Source of the DNA: Actinomycetes bacterium | GTDB taxonomy: Bacteria > Actinomycetota > Acidimicrobiia > Acidimicrobiales > JAJYXR01 | Length of the DNA: 35,439 nucleotides | Assembly (NCBI GenBank): GCA_021801795.1 | Contig: JAJYXR010000023.1 | Span: 1 to 35,439, forward strand | Reading direction: 5' to 3' | Shown: piece by piece, positions 32,120 through 35,439 of the stretch | Position numbering within the stretch: the first letter of the stretch is position 1 | Layout of the letters: the number at the start of each line of letters is the position of its first letter | The notes under the pieces: generated by a model | Databases searched by the model: none | Told to the model about the DNA's origin: nothing | What the model saw: only the letters and a program-made list of their open reading frames with translations | Program-made: the position numbers and the translations under genes

Positions 32120-32539
32120 TCAGCTCCCCAGGGTCAGGGCCGACTGGTAGGCGCTGTCGGCACGCTTGGCGACAGCCACATCGGCTTGGTAGGCGTTCTG
32201 GGCCATGACCCCGGCGACCATCTGGTCTCCCAGGCGGTCGAGCGGGTACTTCACCAGACCCTGGGCATTCGCGAGCTTGCTCGTGGGGTCGTAGGCGATG
32301 ACCCCGGCAGGGCTGGAGAAGACCACGTTCTGCACGTCCACCCCCTGGCCGACGTCCACCTCGCCGGGGGTGGGGATCGGCTGCACTGGCTGGGCGACTA
32401 TGAAGCGAGCCTGGTATGCGGGCTGGTTCACCGCCACCACGTCGTTCGCGTTAGCTATGTTCCCACCCACCGCATCTAGCCAGGTCTGGGAGACGAGCAT
32501 CCCCGACTCGGCTATGGGAAGGGCTCCGAAGAGGCTCAT
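32120..32539 (-). CDS. flgC: Flagellar rod protein FlgC
   Basis: 139 residues from an ATG behind AAAGGAG. FlgC is a proximal rod protein. Typical blocks are LPIAESGMLVSQTWLDAVGG, NIANAN and YQARFIVAQP, with the C-terminal VAGVMAQNAYQADVAVAKRA. It lies 54 bases after flgB. Confidence 0.97.
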   Translation of the reverse strand: MSLFGALPIAESGMLVSQTWLDAVGGNIANANDVVAVNQPAYQARFIVAQPVQPIPTPGEVDVGQGVDVQNVVFSSPAGVIAYDPTSKLANAQGLVKYPLDRLGDQMVAGVMAQNAYQADVAVAKRADSAYQSALTLGS

Positions 32540-32593
32540 GGAGTCTCCTTTCTTTCCAGGTCCAGGTCTAGGAACCCACCAGAGGCGAGCCGA

Positions 32594-32959
32594 TCATGTG
32601 AAGCCATTGCCCGTGACCCCCTTTATCAGCCTGAACTTGTAGTTAAGAGCTGCCACCGTGGCCTGGTACTGAAGCGTGGTGCGATCTGCGCGCATCAGCT
32701 CCTGGGTCAGGTTCACGTTATTCCCGTCGGTGCCATATGGCTGGGTGGACACCACCAGCGAGGCCACCGCGGTGCCGCCGTTCGGGGACTCCAGAGCCTG
32801 CACGAGGCTCTGCTCGAAGCTGACCTCGCTCGCCGTGTAGTCGGGCGTCTGGTCGTTCGTGATGTTGTTGGCCGTCTGCTTCTGCTGCAAGGACAAGCTG
32901 TCGATAGCGAACTGAAGCGTCTGGACGGTCATGTCGTTTCCGACAGGAAGACCGCTCAC
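32594..32959 (-). CDS. flgB: Flagellar rod protein FlgB
   Basis: 121 residues from a GTG at 32959, about six bases after GAGGTGAG; an ATG at codon 10 is an alternative. FlgB is the most proximal rod protein. It carries LQFAIDSLSLQQKQTANNIT and DQTPDYTASEVSFEQSLVQA and ends with LMRADRTTLQYQATVAALNY. It is the first gene of the long minus-strand set and follows a sigma-28-like promoter. Confidence 0.96.
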   Translation of the reverse strand: MSGLPVGNDMTVQTLQFAIDSLSLQQKQTANNITNDQTPDYTASEVSFEQSLVQALESPNGGTAVASLVVSTQPYGTDGNNVNLTQELMRADRTTLQYQATVAALNYKFRLIKGVTGNGFT

Positions 32960-33027
32960 TGGCTCACCTCGGACTCTGCGTCGACCCTCGTCAGGGTTCT
33001 GCCTACGCCATCCTGGGAACTGGAGCC

Positions 33028-33044
33028 GAGCGATCCATGCTCGT
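33028..33044 (-). promoter_or_regulatory. Leader hairpin with GGA in the loop of flgB mRNA, possible CsrA site
   Basis: On the minus strand CGAGC pairs with GCTCG around the loop ATGGATC. The GGA sits in the loop as CsrA prefers. It lies about 70 bases before the flgB start. Tentative. Confidence 0.3.
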
Positions 33045-33053
33045 CCCTATCTC

Positions 33054-33081
33054 TATCGGCAGCTACCGCTGCCGACTTTAG
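33054..33081 (-). promoter_or_regulatory. Sigma-28-type promoter of the flgB operon
   Basis: On the minus strand TAAAG (33081-33077) and GCCGATAG (33061-33054) with 16 bases after TAAA. It lies about 95 bases before the flgB start. Same architecture as the other three sites. Confidence 0.8.
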
Positions 33082-33269
33082 CCATGCCCTTGGCCATGCA
33101 TGGAGAGCTTCTCGTGGCCCCCACTACCTGCCCCGGCAGGTTCCTAACAACATACACCAGACCTGGCGCCATCCAAAGCACCGTTCGGGTACTCCGATGT
33201 CATGCCGGAGCGCTGGGGCGAGGCTCTACGACGCTGGGCCTGGGGCTCACCGCCGCCGTCGGGCTCGGA

Positions 33270-33275
33270 TAGGGT
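33270..33275 (+). promoter_or_regulatory. Possible -10 box for a leaderless FrhB-family mRNA
   Basis: TAGGGT is followed by six bases (GGCCTC) and the ATG at 33282, the layout of leaderless actinobacterial transcripts. The same bases could also be read as an AGGGTGG ribosome site. No clear -35 box was seen. Confidence 0.35.
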
Positions 33276-33281
33276 GGCCTC

Positions 33282-34406
33282 ATGCCTGCTGACAAGCCCC
33301 ACTGGCTCCATCTCCACAGCGAGGTCGTGACCTCCGGCCTGTGCACCGGATGTGCAGGATGCGTGATCGCGTGCCCGCACGACGTCCTGCGCTATGACGA
33401 CACCGCAGCCTGGCGACCGTGGAAGATAGAGGCTGACGGTGGTGCCGATGACTGCACCCACGGCGAGCGCGGATGCACCATGTGCACACGGGCCTGCCCG
33501 CGCTTTAGGACCTGGGAGGGAGAAGCCGACCAGCATCTCTTCGGGCGCAGCCGCACAGAGGACGAGGTGGCCGGGATCTCCGACTGGGTGCTCCTGGCGC
33601 GGGCCACCGACCCCGACATCCTCTCGGCCGGCCAGGACGGCGGGCTCGTCTCCGCCCTTCTTGCCTGGGCGCTGGAGCACGACGTGATAGACGCTGCTCT
33701 CGTATCAGGGCTCGACGGGACCGGCTGGGCAGGAAGGGCAGTCCCACTGGTGGCCCGCAGCCGCGAGCAGGTGCTGGCTGCAGCCGGATCGAGGTACACC
33801 TACTCGGCTAATACCCTGGCCTATCCGAAGGCTGTGGAGGAGGGAGCGGAGCGCATTGCCCTGGTAGGCATGAGCTGCCAGGCTTCGGTCCCTGCGATCA
33901 TGTCAGCCCGTAAGGCCGGGAAGGTCGCCCGGCGCCTCGCGCTCAGCATCGGGCTCATGTGCTCGAAGACCTTCGACGACTCGATCTACCCAGAGCTCTT
34001 CGAGGCTCGCTACGGCATCCAGCGGACACAGATAGCGAAGATGAACATCAAGGGAGTGTTCCAGATATGGACCCTCGACGGCTCCTACCATGAGGTGCCA
34101 CTGAAAGAAGGCCACGAGTTCACCCGCGAAGGCTGTAAGTCCTGCCCGGACTTCGCCTCGGAGCACGCGGACATATCCACCGGGGGCATCGGCGCCTTCG
34201 CCGACTGGACGCTCACCGTCGTGCGTACTCCCGCGGGCCGCTCTGTGATCGAAGGCATGATCGCCGACGGATCCATCGAGACCAGACCGGCTGACGACGA
34301 CCCAGGTGCGGTGGCGCTCATGAAGAGGCTCGCCCGGGCGAGCAGGAAGCGCTGGCCCGAGGGTGCCGACGCTGCACCGAGGATGCTGCCGGTGAAAGCC
34401 AACTGA
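33282..34406 (+). CDS. Coenzyme F420 hydrogenase/dehydrogenase beta-subunit family iron-sulfur protein
   Basis: 374 residues. Family members move electrons between F420 or ferredoxin and other carriers through FAD and iron-sulfur clusters. Cysteine sets are clear: CTGCAGCVIACP (21-32) and C58, CTMCTRACP (65-73) for two [4Fe-4S] clusters, then Cys199 (VGMSCQ), Cys227 and CKSC (285-288) as in FrhB. The signature SAGQDGGLVSALLAWAL (115-131) and SRYTYSANTLA support the beta-subunit fold; the end has DFASEHADISTGGIGA. No hydrogenase alpha or gamma subunit is adjacent, so the partner and substrate are unknown. It is divergent from flgB and unrelated to motility as far as the sequence shows. Confidence 0.88.
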   Translation: MPADKPHWLHLHSEVVTSGLCTGCAGCVIACPHDVLRYDDTAAWRPWKIEADGGADDCTHGERGCTMCTRACPRFRTWEGEADQHLFGRSRTEDEVAGISDWVLLARATDPDILSAGQDGGLVSALLAWALEHDVIDAALVSGLDGTGWAGRAVPLVARSREQVLAAAGSRYTYSANTLAYPKAVEEGAERIALVGMSCQASVPAIMSARKAGKVARRLALSIGLMCSKTFDDSIYPELFEARYGIQRTQIAKMNIKGVFQIWTLDGSYHEVPLKEGHEFTREGCKSCPDFASEHADISTGGIGAFADWTLTVVRTPAGRSVIEGMIADGSIETRPADDDPGAVALMKRLARASRKRWPEGADAAPRMLPVKAN

Positions 34407-34422
34407 ACGGCCAGCAGACCTA

Positions 34423-35439
34423 TCAGGCTGGCGGGACAGCCCATCCCATGACGTCGACCACCACCTGGGTGCTGCCTGTGTAGTTATAGATGCTCATCTG
34501 ACCCGAGGAGCTGAGTGGGACCATCACGAGGTTCGCCACGCTCTGCCCTGCCTCCCAGTTCAGGTCGGATGTCTCCGGCACCGTTCCACCGGCTGCATAG
34601 GCACTGAGGTAACCAGACGCTGAGGTATCCGCAGCGGTGATGTTCACGACCACCGCAGTGGCACCCGCTGGTACGCTGCCCAGCCCTGTCACCTGGATGG
34701 TGAGGGTGTCACCGGCACCAGGGGCCTTGCCCTCGCACTGGCTGAGGGCCGTTCCCGAAAGCCCGCTCGGGTTCCCAGCCCTCGTGTCGCAGATACGGGT
34801 GGGACTGGCAGCGGGTGCGATCACCGAGGCCCCGGTAGGCGACGTGACCGAGGAACCCGCGGGCTGCGAGGTGCTGAAGTATCCCTCTACGTCCACTGCG
34901 ATTCCGGGTGACCCAGCCGAGGCCACGATGTCAACGGCGCCAGCGGTATCGAGAGGCACGATCGCGCTGCCGGCAACGACCTGGCCGGGAACGTAGTTCA
35001 CGCTCGACGCCACCGGAGGCGTGCCCCCGGCTGCATATGCAGTCAGGTAGCCCCCTGCCGAAGGGTCGATGGCGGTGATCTCCAGCACGGCTGCCTCGAC
35101 TCCGGTGGAGGGCACCGACGCCAGAGAGCCCACCTGGACCTGGAGGGGAGAGCCAGGAGCAGGCACCTTCCCCTCGCACTGGGTGAGGGCCGTGCCAGTC
35201 AGCCCGCTCGGGTTCCCGGCCCTCGTGTCGCATATCCGGGTGGGCGTGACCGGCACGTAGAGACCACCGGCCAGGCTGCCTGCTGGCGCCTCGTAGCCTT
35301 CTACGTCCACTACCACCTGGGTAGTGCCCGAGTAGTTGAATATGGTCACCTGGCCAGAAGCAGGCAGCCCCACCATCACCAGGTTCGGCACGGCAGCCGC
35401 CCCGGCCGGGAAGTTCACGTTCGACACGGTTGGGCGGGC
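34423..35439 (-). CDS. Secreted repeat protein of the 'DTR' type (5' end missing)
   Basis: 339 codons run in frame from the right edge to a stop at 34423; the N-terminus lies outside. Two full units of about 130 residues and one partial unit are seen, each with PTRICDTRAGNPSGL, a Cys about 12-15 residues later (TQCEGK, SQCEGK), an AVVVNITA-like strand, SGYLSAYAAGG and a closing VVVDVEGYF or VVDVMGW. Such units are common in exported, often wall-linked actinobacterial proteins. The paired cysteines may form a disulfide in each unit. What the missing N-terminus carries is unknown. The stop is 16 bases from the convergent FrhB-family gene. Confidence 0.8.
   Translation of the reverse strand, partial: ARPTVSNVNFPAGAAAVPNLVMVGLPASGQVTIFNYSGTTQVVVDVEGYEAPAGSLAGGLYVPVTPTRICDTRAGNPSGLTGTALTQCEGKVPAPGSPLQVQVGSLASVPSTGVEAAVLEITAIDPSAGGYLTAYAAGGTPPVASSVNYVPGQVVAGSAIVPLDTAGAVDIVASAGSPGIAVDVEGYFSTSQPAGSSVTSPTGASVIAPAASPTRICDTRAGNPSGLSGTALSQCEGKAPGAGDTLTIQVTGLGSVPAGATAVVVNITAADTSASGYLSAYAAGGTVPETSDLNWEAGQSVANLVMVPLSSSGQMSIYNYTGSTQVVVDVMGWAVPPA
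34729..35245 (-). repeat. Duplicated coding segment in the DTR repeat protein
   Basis: Segments at about 34729-34803 and 35168-35243 are near identical at the DNA level, while the rest of the two units has diverged. They encode the PTRICDTRAGNPSGL...CEGK block. This suggests recent homogenisation or strong constraint. Confidence 0.7.

Larger units (their letters stand above)
32960..33281. other. Divergent intergenic region between flgB and the FrhB-family gene
   Basis: 322 bases without a recognisable gene. It holds the flgB sigma-28-like promoter (33054-33081), a leader hairpin (33028-33044) and, at its right end, a possible -10 box for the plus-strand gene (33270-33275). Confidence 0.7.

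Overview
This is a GC-rich window that is almost entirely one flagellar gene cluster. It most likely comes from an actinobacterium (Actinomycetota), and class Acidimicrobiia is my best guess. The reasons are the GC-rich codon use with many GTG and TTG starts, a flagellum without L- and P-ring genes (flgH, flgI) as in single-membrane cells, the CsrA-FliW pair, an F420-type FrhB-family protein next door, and secreted YVTN/PKD and 'DTR' repeat proteins at both edges. The taxonomic call is inference.

Layout. Positions 1-1407 (minus) hold a secreted beta-propeller protein cut by the left edge. Positions 1709-4330 (minus) hold a large fusion with two methyltransferase-glycosyltransferase units. From 4486 to 9805 on the plus strand lie flhA, an flhF-like gene with a degenerate GTPase domain, a repeat-bearing membrane protein and csrA. 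From 32959 down to 9866 on the minus strand runs one long collinear set: flgB, flgC, fliE, fliF, fliG, fliH, fliI, fliJ, a NlpC/P60-SLT cell-wall hydrolase, fliK, flgD, flgE, flbD, motA, motB, fliL, fliM, fliN, fliO, fliP, fliQ, fliR, flhB, flgN, flgK, flgL and fliW. Beyond it are an FrhB-family iron-sulfur protein (33282-34406, plus) and a secreted repeat protein cut by the right edge (34423-35439, minus).

Together these genes build the rod, MS ring, C ring, stator, export gate and ATPase, hook, and hook-filament junction. Flagellin, the filament cap (fliD), fliS, flgG/flgF, the flagellar sigma factor, flhG and chemotaxis genes are not in the window. Many genes overlap by 1, 4 or 8 bases (fliF-fliG-fliH-fliI-fliJ-hydrolase-fliK, flbD-motA, fliM-fliN), which suggests translational coupling.

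The strongest unlabelled signal is regulatory. Four intergenic sites share one architecture, TAAA (once TACA), 15 bases, then TGCCGATA. They lie in front of flhA, flgB, flbD-motA and flgN-flgK. This matches the flagellar sigma-28 promoter class and implies that early as well as late genes are read by one flagellar sigma factor. Other points worth a second look are the FlhF-like protein without a P-loop, the MT-GT tandem fusion with worn catalytic motifs, a FliM without the usual CheY-binding N-terminus, GGA hairpins in operon leaders that could be CsrA sites, and slippage-prone repeats in the tails or linkers of many flagellar proteins.
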